Positions 51,295-62,298 of a DNA stretch of 64,000 nucleotides are shown here, in pieces. This stretch comes from Morinoia aosen (Eukaryota > Arthropoda > Malacostraca > Amphipoda > Talitridae), in contig CM059570.1 in the NCBI GenBank assembly GCA_030386875.1, positions 36,757,422 through 36,821,421 of the forward strand, given 5' to 3'. Position 1 is the first letter of the stretch. Every line of letters begins with the position of its first letter. A program made the translations under genes and the position numbers. The notes under the pieces were generated by a model that did no database searches, had not been told where the DNA came from, and saw only the letters and a program-made list of their open reading frames with translations.

Positions 51295-54200
51295 CGCAAC
51301 TTGTCAATTTTCATCCCGCAAAACAATACAAAATGTACCGTGTCATCAAACACAATAGCTTGATCGATTTGCAGCCCCCAATGAACTCACCAATAGCATC
51401 TACGTTTGAATGAGTGAAATTCCCCATTTAAGATCATAATTCCTCAAAATGAGGCATTTCATGAGCGGAAACAATTTACATGTGTTACCACCTCTATGTC
51501 CCAATTTCTGACCGAAATAGAAGCCTGAACAAAGTCCGAGTGAGAATTTACGAATTTTCGGAAATATTTCAGTAATAATATTTTAGTTTCCGTAAATAAA
51601 ATATTGGAGATCCGCAAAACCTCTCAAAAATTCAATCAATATCAGGAACACACACTCACAAAATATGAACCCTGAGTGAGCTTCGAAACGGTGTCTACTC
51701 ACTCACACTCAGTTTTTCCTAAAAGCGAAACATGCAACTGATGGGAATATGAATCAATGAGTTATCGTTTTTATTCCCAAACAAAGTTTCAGTGCACAGC
51801 TCAAAAGTTCCTGACTCAAAAGAACCTCCAATATCTTCTCTCAATCATCAAAATTAATGAGTGAAACATCAACTCACAGTACCCCATATCGTGATCGACA
51901 GCCCCAGCATGATGCGCTCTATTCCAAAACGCTCGTTTATTAATGAGCCGTTTACAATACGAAATGTGTGTATCAGTATCTCGACCATTTGCAGGCATAT
52001 TTCAGAATTCCATGAATAAAATACGCCAATAAAATCTCATCATGAATTTTGACCCACAATCAAAGAGCTCATATACGAGATATCGCTCGATTTTGATGAG
52101 TCATTGATGACATTTGCCGAGTATTATATTGTTTGCATGCTCATTGTATCATAACTAAAATCACTAGCCGGCAACTCTGCAAACCCTCTTATTCTTCATC
52201 AGTCGCCAACAGTTTCTTCCTCTTCAAAACGCTAAGTGAGCAGAAATGAGCGTTTTAAAATTTCACTCACTTTGCATGTATATGAGAGCATCTATTACAA
52301 CACTTTCATCATGGCGGCATTCATTGAAACGAACAACAATAGTGCTTACCTCAAGTTTGAAACAAATGGCATCGCGGTTCTTAGGACTAGCGTCGCACAA
52401 ATTAACAGCGAAATCGATGTACCAGAAAAAAATGAGCTCATTTTCTGGTATATATCATTCAATGGATTTCTTAACATTAAAATAATGTGATATATTCATC
52501 AAAAATTGACGTTTGATACACTGAAACTTTTCGAGAAAATCGATATCAAATATTGCGTCGACTTGCAGTATTCGGCCCATTGTCTCTAAGCATCTGGACT
52601 TGTAAATTTGACGACTCGAAATTTTGGATCTGAAAAAAAAATTTCAAATGAGCCGTCGGAGGTGCAAAGACTTCACCTAAGGGTAAATCGGCAATTTGCA
52701 ACACATTTCATCTCTATAAATTTTTTCGTACGACGTCGAGAAACGCATCAAAAAAGTAAAAATTGATGCATACTCTAATTGAGTGAAAAATGAGTGCTCA
52801 AAAATACGTTTTATCGGGGTCTCTTCTAATAGAACAAATATTTCTCACAACTCTGGCAACACTCTCGATGCCTTTAAAAATTGCTGCGTGTCCCTAAATG
52901 GATGTAAAATGAGTAAAACTTCGAAATCGAAAAAATCATCACCAAACACTCATTTATAAACGAAACTATCGAAAACATCAATTTTCTGTCGTTACTTGGA
53001 CATGGGAGTGGTCTAAAATCCATGAAAAGCCCTAATGAGGCCTTAAATTGAGACGGAATTTTTCACCTCTATGGACTTAGAAAAATTCACGAGATTTGAA
53101 CCCCATTTTTAGTTTTTTGGATTTTTCTCAAAAGTATATAGAGCTACAACTTTGAGTTTGGTACCAAACGAAAGGTCTCGTTGAGGCGCATCACTCATGA
53201 GAATTTCGATATCCTGAGGCAAGAAAAAGGGGGCCTTAGAGGAGATGGAATGTGCCATTTTACTGTTAAAATCGCAAAATTCAATAAAACGAAAAAAAAT
53301 TTCAAGCAATCTTTCCACAAAAAAGTCTTCGTATGTAGGATCGCAAAACTCGCAAAAAATGTTAAATAAAGTTTTTCGTGGGTCGCACCCATTTTCCACA
53401 CGCACGCTTGGAAAGATTTTCAGAGGTTTTGGGGGCTGTGTTTGGGACAGTTTTTTAAAAAAAGTATTGCTCATGATGGTCTGTAAATTTGATAACTTTG
53501 AGAAAAAGATTCATTCTCGGAGGTATCAAAGTTTGGAATCTCCACTCGATCAAACAACGCCAAAAATGGCGGCCAAAAATGACCTTTAAAAAAACTCGTT
53601 TTTTTACTTCAACTTTAAAGTTGCACAAAATCTAAGTAACCCATGATGGCACTCTGTAAAACATATTTGGAATACTATAAAGCTTTTCGAACAAGCCCTC
53701 AAGGTTTGAGACCTCCAGGTATCGTCCCCAAAACTCAGGACTATGTTTGGACGACGTCCCGAAATCTTATAAATTTTTGAAAAAAATTAAATCCAAATTT
53801 ACATCGAAACTTAATCGTTTTGAGAATTGCTGATTTTATGGTGAGTAGAACTTCCAAAAATCTATCACCTATCAAAGTTTGAAATTGCAAACTCACGTAG
53901 TTTGTCCAATAAAAAATGTCAAAATTTCGACTGAAATCGAAAAAAAATTTTTGGTCAACTTTGAGGAGCTCAAAGGGATACTTTTTATCAACGTATCGCA
54001 AAATGGCAACCTCAGCACCTACTCCAACATTTTATCTACCACATCCTGTAATTTAGGCCGCCTAGGTGCATTCTAAGTATGTTTGGCAGCAGTTTGAAAA
54101 AGTGCAATTTTTGGCTATTTTTCACCATTGAACCTTCATTAAATTTTAAATTTTCGCACGATCGAAACGAAACTTGGCACAGATAATGTCGAGATGGGGG

Positions 54201-54321
54201 TCTTTCTGCTCACCAAATTTGAGCGCGCTGGGACTAGCCGTTTCCGAGAATGCGCCCATGCACTACACGTACGCACTACAGTCCTTCTTTACTCGGCGCG
54301 GCCACCCAGATTTTTATGAAA

Positions 54322-54520
54322 TTTTTTTTTTTTTTTTTTTTGCGCTATTTTGTTTTAGTTTTCCTCCGGAACCTCTGCGAGGGTCCGCCCGCGCAAAAAC
54401 CAGCACAGACCGGGGGCGGACCACACACACACACACACAAACACACACAAACACCTCTACACCCCAAACCTTCACACTCTTACACACACTCCCACACACA
54501 GACACACACATACACACCAA
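54322..54520 (+). repeat. Poly-T / AC module, unit 10 (A/B hybrid)
   Basis: Type A sequence up to the T tract and type B after it; AC haplotype 1 variant ending CAACATGTCGCGCAC. Confidence 0.9.
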
Positions 54521-54800
54521 CATGTCGCGCACACTTATCAAAATAACCACAATTATCCAACACAATCAGATACACCATCGTCTCAAATCACAAAACGATA
54601 CGTACAATATATATATTCCACTCGACGCTCTATGTTTAACTTCCAAACACCAACATCAATTCATTTTCCGATTCCATTACAAATAACCCGTATAAAACTT
54701 CCAAACCATGTATTTACAGGTCAAAAATCATTTCACCGACCTCTTTTTATGAATAACACATCCCTAACAAATCAATCAGATGGAAACGTCTTATATTATT

Positions 54801-54948
54801 AACCCAACCTAAACTAACCTAACCCAAAAAGTCTAATCTAACCCAACCTAAACTAATCTAACCCAACCTAAACTAATCTAACCCAACCTAAACTAATCTA
54901 ACCCAACCTAGTCTAATCTAAAACAACCTAGTCTATTCTGAACCAACC
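54801..54948 (-). repeat. Telomere-like minisatellite, unit 10/11 junction
   Basis: About seven copies, the longest tract. It has the same 19-bp second copy as the unit 9/10 junction plus one more AAACTAATCT copy, which fits slippage or unequal exchange within the tract. Confidence 0.8.
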
Positions 54949-55921
54949 AAAGCTATTTTATCCTGAGTAGAAAAGAAAACCTATTCTATCATATTTTATT
55001 GTTGAATTTTTGACCTCTTATTTTATTCCATCTAACTTGACGTCCAACCTCTGTTTCGTATCAATTTACCCAACGGAATTTAACCTATGCTGCAAAAAAT
55101 GGAATCCCTTCACCTAAATCAAAACTTAAAATTACCTAAATCCCTTACATGAAGATCGACTGCAAGTTGCTTCACAATATTCTAAACCGAGTCAAGAAGA
55201 AAGAGAAATTTCAGTATAAAATCCAGAAATTACCTCCGGTCGAACATACTTAAGACCATATAAATATGATTGTCCATTCGACCAGAATATATTGAACAAT
55301 TCCTAGTCCCAAGTTGAACTACATAAGCCTCATTCAAAATTATACTTACACATGTGGGTAAAAAAACACATTCTTTAAAAGCTATTCAAAATTTCACCAA
55401 ACCCAGACGTAGGAAAATTTGGCTTCCCATAACCCACAAAAATTAGCCACCTCTCAAATCAGAATAGAATACTCACTTTCACAGGCGATACTAACCTTTT
55501 GTACTGAAAATTCATTTGAAACCTTCAACAGAAATCGCCAAATATTCACCAACTTCATGACAAATTCAATTATTATCAATATTCTCAAATGAACCCTAAA
55601 AATCTAAAATATATTTGTTTCCAGGAATAAATGATGTGAATTAGCTGTAAATCACCACACATCAGATGGCGTCTCAGTTATTCATGCAGAGCCTTTAAAT
55701 AATCCAATCCCGCAACAATCAAAAACAAAACAGCAATAAATCATCAATAAAATAAAAATCACTAAATGAAACTACAACCGCCATCCGGCATCAAAACCAA
55801 AGATAATTCTCGTTTAATAGAAAAATATCGACACCTGTTCAGCTCCTTACAGATAATCATTGGGGAACGCGCTGTCGCGCGTTAAATTCAGGGGTCGAGT
55901 AAATCGAGCTTAAGTTTTGGG

Positions 55922-55957
55922 GCCGCTCGACGAGCGCTACGCAACTCGCCGAGCGGC
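55922..55957. repeat. 13-bp inverted repeat, unit 11
   Basis: Unchanged relative to unit 1. Confidence 0.85.
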
Positions 55958-56817
55958 ATAATTGTTGCTCAGATATTAGTCTAACTCGAGGGACACTGCA
56001 TTTACTTCGAATCACTTCCAAAATCTGAAAAATACAATTTTTGTGTCATTTTTACGCATTTTTAGCGTATTCACCCCGTAGAGTTTACTAACGGCCCTAA
56101 AAGTATCTGTCTGTATGGTAATCAAATCGGTAGTTGCAGCGATTCTCATTTTTTAGCGTATTTCCATTAAAAATAACATTTTAATATCCGACGGACTTTT
56201 ATCGAATTTTTCCTAATTTTTTCAAATGCGTGGTCATTGCACAAGTCGAAATGTCCCATTTGGCCCCAAAAACGGTTCAAAACACGTTCCAATGACGAAA
56301 AAACGGCCAAAACATTTTTAAAAACTCATTTGTCCATATATCAAAAATTAATGAATGAAAAAAATTGTAACACCATAATTCACACCCTGCTTTGGATTCC
56401 GCTTCATTTGAGCCTAAAATGAAGTTTCTAGCTTATTTCTTAGTACCCCAAATCGTCAAATTAAACAAGTATGGAATTTTAGAAAATTACTCATTTTCCC
56501 CAAAATATCATTTGCACCGTTCTCAAAATGTCAATATAGACACTACTCATTTATATCTACGTTGTATCAAAATATCGGAAATATAGCTTCAATGCAAAAA
56601 AAGATATGCCTAATTAAAATTTCACTCAATTGTTGACCGAGTTCACCGATGCATCATCATTGAAAATGAAAAAAATACAATATCTTAGATAACTCCCACT
56701 CGCTGAAGACGAAAGAAATGCTATCACTCATCTACATCCTCACGTATCATGCAAATTTCCGCACTGAAGAATGTGAAATGAGTGATTTTCTGAATTTCTA
56801 AATAAATTCATGTTTTG

Positions 56818-56828
56818 GGATTTGAAAA
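56818..56828 (-). promoter_or_regulatory. Degraded B-box-like site, unit 11
   Basis: Reads TTTTCAAATCC; two consensus bases lost. Confidence 0.2.
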
Positions 56829-58733
56829 CGCAACTTGTCAATTTCGTCCCGAAAAACATTACAAAATCTTTTGTCTCATCATATACAATAGCTTGACCGA
56901 TTTGCAGCCCCCAATGAACTCACTAACAGCATCTACGTTTGAGTGAGTGAAATTCCCCATTTAAGATCATAATTCCTCAAAATGAGGCATTTCATGAGCG
57001 GAAACAATTTAAATGTGTTACCACCTCTATGTCCAAATTTCTGACCGAAATAGAAGCCTGAACAAAGTCCGAGTGAGAATTTACCAATTTTCGAAAATAT
57101 TTCAGTAATAATATTTTAGTTCCCGTAAATAAAATATTTGAGATCCGCAAAACCTCTCAAAAATTCAATCCATATCAGGAACACACACTCACAAAATATG
57201 AGCCATGAGTGAGCGTCGAAACAGTGTCTACTCACTCACACTCAGTTTTTCCTAGAAACGATACGTGCAACTGATGGGAATATGAGTGAGTAAATCAATG
57301 AGTTCTCGTACTTATTCCCAAGCAAAGTTTCAGTGCACAGCTCAAAAGTTCCTGACTCAAAAGACCCTCCAATATCTTCTCTCAATCATCAAAATTAATG
57401 AGTGAAACATCAACTCACAGTACCCCATATCGTCATCGACAGCCCCAGCATGATGCGCTCTATTCCAAAACGCTCGTTTGTTGATGAGCCGTTTCCAATA
57501 CGAAATGCGTGAGTCAGTATCTCAACCATTTGCAGGCATATTTCAGAATTCCATGAATAAAATACGCCAATAAAAACTCATCGTGAATTTTGATCCACAA
57601 TCAAAGAGCTCAAATACGAGATATCGCTCGATTTTTATGAGTCATTGATTACATTTGCCGAGTATTATATTGTTTGCACGCTCATTGTATCATAACTAAA
57701 ATCAAAAGCCGGCAACTCTGCAAACCCTCTCATTCTTCAACACTCGCCAACAGTTTCTTCCTCTTCAAAACGCAAAGTGAGCAGAAATGAGCGTTTTAAA
57801 ATTTCACTCACTTTGCATATATATGAGAGCATCTACTACAACACTTTCATCATGGTCGCATTCATTGAAACGCACAACATTGGTGCTTACCTCAAGTTGA
57901 AAACAAATGGCATCGCGGTTCTTAGGACTAGCGTCGCACAAATTAACAGCGAAATCGATGTACGAGAAAAAAATGAGCTCATTTTCGGGTATATATCATT
58001 CAATGGATTTCTTAACAATAAAATAATGTGATATAGTCATCAAAAACTAACGTTTGGGACACCAAAACTTTTCGAAAATTCGATATCAATAATTGCGTCA
58101 CCTTGGAGTCATCGGGGCCTTATATCTATTGGCATTTGGACTTGGTAATTTTTGGACTCGAATATCCGGATCTAAAAAAAAATTTTGAAAACGCCGTCGG
58201 AAGTGAAAAAACCTTACCTAAGGGTAAATCAGCAATTTGCAAGACATTTCGTCTCTATAAAATTTTCCGTAGGAAGTCGATAAACGCATCAAAAAAGTAA
58301 AAATTGATGCATACTCTAATTGAGTGAAAAATGAGTGCTCAAAAATACGTGTTATCGGGGTCACTTCGAAGAGAACAAATATTTCTAACAACTCTAGTAA
58401 CACTGTTGAAGCCTTGAAAAATAGCTGCGAGTCCCTAAATGGACATAAAATGAGTAAAACTTCGAAATCGAAAAAAGCATTATCAAGCACTCATTTCTTA
58501 ACAAAACTAACGAAAACATCAATTTCCTGTCGTTACTTGGACATGCGAGTGGTCGAAAACCCATGAAAGGCCTTTTAAAGGCCTTAAATTGGGATCGAAT
58601 ATTTCACCCCTAAGGACTTAGAAAAATTCACGAGATTTGAGCCCCAATTTTAGTTTTTTGGACTTTTTTCAAAAGTTTGATGAGCTACAACTTTGAGCGT
58701 GGTACCAAACGAAAGGTCTCGTCGAGGCGCATA

Positions 58734-58902
58734 ATTCAAGTGTTTTTTCAACTCCGTCGAAAGTAAGCAAGTGGGCTTTTGGGGGGGACGAAAATCCGAA
58801 ATAAGCTGAAAAAATGGAAAAAAAATTCTGACGCTCAAACGAAGCCGAAATTCGACCAGCAAAAGACATATGGTATGTACGACCAAAAACCGAGCAGAAA
58901 GT
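58734..58902. other. Family I central block, unit 11
   Basis: Same block with a few more differences, notably around 58865-58872. It is the oldest-looking family I copy. Confidence 0.75.
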
Positions 58903-59864
58903 GTTAAATAAAGTTTTTCGTGGGTCGCACCCATTTTCCTCAAACAAGTTTGAGGCGGTTTTTTGAGGGTTTGGGAGTTGTGTTTGGGACATTTTTTTGA
59001 GAAAAGCATCACTCATGGCAAACTGTAAACTTGATAACTTTGAGAAAAAGTTCAATTCTAGGTGGTATCAGCTTTTGATGTCCTCACTCGGTCAAACAAC
59101 GTCACAAATGGCGGCCAAAAATGACTTTTGAAAAAACGCGTTTTTTTACTTCAACTTTAAAGTTGCACAAATGTTCAACCATTCGAGGAAACACTCTATA
59201 ATTTTCGTTTGGGGTACTACAAACCTTTTTGAACAAGACCTCATGTTTTGAAACCCTCAGGTATTGCCTTCAAAACTCAGGACTATGTTTTGAAACTCAC
59301 CCAAACTCACGGAAATTTCGTGTCAAATTTTGTTCCAAAGTTGCGTCCAAACTTGATCGTTTTGAGAATTGCTGATTTTATGGTGAGTAGAACTTTCAAA
59401 AATCTATCACCTATCAAAGTTTGAAATTGCAAACTCACGTAGTTTGTCCAATAAAAAATGTCAAAATTTCGACTGAAATCGAAAAAAAATTTTTGGTCAA
59501 CTTTGAGGAGCTCAAAGGGATACTTTTTATCAACGTATCGCAAAATGGCAACCTCAGCACCTACTCCAACATTTTATCTACCACATCCTGTAATTTGAGC
59601 CGCCTAGGTGCATTCTAAGTATGTTTGGCAGCAGTTTGAAAAAGTGCAATTTTTGGCTATTTTTCACCATTGAACCTTCATTAAATTTTAAATTTTCGCA
59701 CGATCGAAACGAAACTTGGCACAGATAATGTCTAGATGGAGGCCTTTCTGCTCACCAAATTTGAGCGCGCTGGGACCAGCCGTTTCCGAGAATGCGCCCA
59801 TGCACTACACGTACGCACTACAGTCCTTCTTTACTCGGCGCGGCCACCCAGAATTTTTATGAAA

Positions 59865-60064
59865 TTTTTTTTTTTTTTCTTTTTGCGCTATTTTGTTTTA
59901 GTTTTCCTCCGGAACCTCTGCGAGGGTCCGCCCGCGCAAAAACCAGCACAGACCGGGGGCGGACCACACACACACACACAAACACACACAAACACCTCAT
60001 AACCCCAAACATTCACACTCTTACACACACTCCCACACACACAGACACACACATACACACACAC
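59865..60064 (+). repeat. Poly-T / AC module, unit 11 (A/B hybrid)
   Basis: Shorter T tract interrupted by C, type A on the left and type B on the right, AC haplotype 1. Confidence 0.9.
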
Positions 60065-60350
60065 ATGCAGTGCACACTTTAAAAAATAACCACAATTATC
60101 CAACACATTCAGATACACCATCGTCTCAAGTCACAAAGCGATACGTTCAATTTATTCCACTCTAAGCACTACGTTTAATTTTCAAACACCAACATCAATT
60201 CATTTTCCGATACCATTAACAAATATCAAGTATTAAGTTTACCTAACCAAATATTTACAGCTCAAAAATCATTTCACCGACCTCTTTTTATGAATAACAC
60301 ATCCTTAACAAATCAATCAGATGGAAACGTCTTATATTATTAACCCAACC

Positions 60351-60411
60351 TAAACTAATCTAACCCAACGTAGTCTAATCTAACCCAACCTAGTCTAATC
60401 TAAACCAACCA
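60351..60411 (-). repeat. Telomere-like minisatellite, unit 11/12 junction
   Basis: Three copies, one with AACG in place of AACC. Confidence 0.78.
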
Positions 60412-61387
60412 AAGCTATTTTATCATGACTGAATAAGAAAACCTATTCTATCACATTTTATTGTTGAATTTTTGACCACTCCTATTTTATTCCATCTAAT
60501 TTAACGTCCGACCTCTATTTCGTATCAGTTTACCCAATGGAATTTAACCTATCCTGCCAAAAAAGAAATGCTTTCACCTAAATCAAAACTTAAAATTACC
60601 TAAATCCCTCACATGAAGATCGTCAGCAATTTGCTTCACAATATTCTAAACCGAGTCAAGAAGATAGGGAAATTTCAGTATACAATCCAGAATTAACCTC
60701 CGGTCGAACATACTTATAACCCTATAAATATGATTGTCCATTCGACCAGAATATATTAAACAATTCCTAGTCCCAAGTTGAATTACATAAGCCTCATTCA
60801 AAAATTAAGTTATACTTGCGGGTGAAAAAGAATACATTCTTTAAAAGCTATTTAAAATTTCACCAAACCCAGACGCACGAAAATTCGGCTTACCATAACC
60901 CACAATAATAGCCCCCTCTCAAATCAGAATAGATTACTCACTTTCGAAAGCGATACTAACCTTTCGTTCTGAAAATTCATTTGAAACCTTCAACAGAAAA
61001 CGCCAAATATTCACCAACTTCATGACAGATCCAATTACTATCAATACTCTCAAATGAACCTCAAAAATTTAAAATATATTTGTTTCCAGGAATAAATGAT
61101 GCGAATAAGCTATAAATTAGTATACATCAGATAGAGTCTGAGTTATTCATGCAAGGCCCTTGAATGAACTAAACCTGCTCCAATCTAAAACAAAACAACG
61201 AGAAATCCTCGATATAATAAAATCATCACTAACTAAAACTACCATCGCAATCCGAAATGAAAATGAAAGATAATTCTCGTTCAATAGATAACATTGACAC
61301 CTGTTCATCTCTTTACAGATAATAATTGTGGAACGCGCTGTCGCGCGTTGAATTCAAGGGTTGAGTAAATCGAGCTTGAGTTTTGGG

Positions 61388-61423
61388 GCCACTCGACGAG
61401 CGCTACGCGACTCGCCGAGTGGC
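61388..61423. repeat. 13-bp inverted repeat, unit 12 (compensated)
   Basis: Arms GCCACTCGACGAG and CTCGCCGAGTGGC. It shares the paired G-C to A-T change with unit 9 but keeps the A/C mismatch. The loop has one change (CGCAA to CGCGA). Confidence 0.88.
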
Positions 61424-62287
61424 ATAATTGTTGCTTAGATATTAGTCAAACTCGAGGGACACTGCATTTACTTCGAATCACTTTCAAACTCTGAAAAATG
61501 CAATTTCTGTGTCATTTATATGCATTTTTAGCGTATTTACCCCGTAGAGCTCACTAACGGCCCTAAAAGTATCTGTCGGTATGGTAATCAAATCGGTAAC
61601 TGCAGCGATTCTCATTTTTTAGCGATTTTCCATCGAAAATAACATATCAATATCCGTGGACTTTTATCGAATTTTTTCATAAATTTTTCAAATGCGTGGT
61701 CATTGCACAAGTCAAAATGTCCCATTTGGCCCTAAAAACGGTTCAAAACACGTTCCAATGACGAAATAACGACCAAAACATTCTTAAAAACTCATTTGTC
61801 CATATATTAAAAAATAATGAATAACAAAATTTTTAACACCATAATTCAGACCCTGCTTTGGATTCCGCTTCATTTGAGCCCAAAATGAGGTTTCTAGCTT
61901 ATTTCTAAGTACCCTAAATCGTCAAATTAAACAAGTATGGAATTTTAGAAAATTACTCATTTTCCCCAAAATATCATTTGGACCGTTCTCAAAATGACAA
62001 TATAGACACTACTCATTGATGTCTACGTTCTATCAAAATTTCGGACTTGTACCTTCGATGGAAAGAAAGATATGCCTAATTAAAATTTCACTCAATTGCT
62101 GACCGAGTTCACCGATGCATCATCATTGCAAATGAAAAAAAATCAATATCTTTCATAACTCCCACTTTCTGAAGACGAAAGAAATGCTATCGCTTCTCTA
62201 CATCATGACGCAAGTATCATGCAAATTTCGGCACTGAACTATGTGAAATGAGTGATTTTTCGAATTTCGAAATAAATTCATGTTATG

Positions 62288-62298
62288 GGATTTGAACC
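62288..62298 (-). promoter_or_regulatory. B-box match, unit 12
   Basis: GGTTCAAATCC intact. Confidence 0.4.

Larger units (their letters stand above)
49423..54963 (+). repeat. Macrosatellite unit 10 (family II mosaic)
   Basis: The opening is family I-like, the B box is the unit 6 version, and the block at about 53393-53815 matches unit 1 (3980-4400). Its end joins a type A strip to a type B sequence across the poly-T tract. The closing minisatellite is the longest here, about seven copies. Confidence 0.95.
54964..60425 (+). repeat. Macrosatellite unit 11 (family I mosaic)
   Basis: The left part is closest to unit 7. A patch at about 58070-58330 follows unit 6. The central block at 58734-58902 is family I, and the end is the type A / type B hybrid also seen in unit 10. 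Its B box is the most degraded (GGATTTGAAAA on the + strand). Confidence 0.95.
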
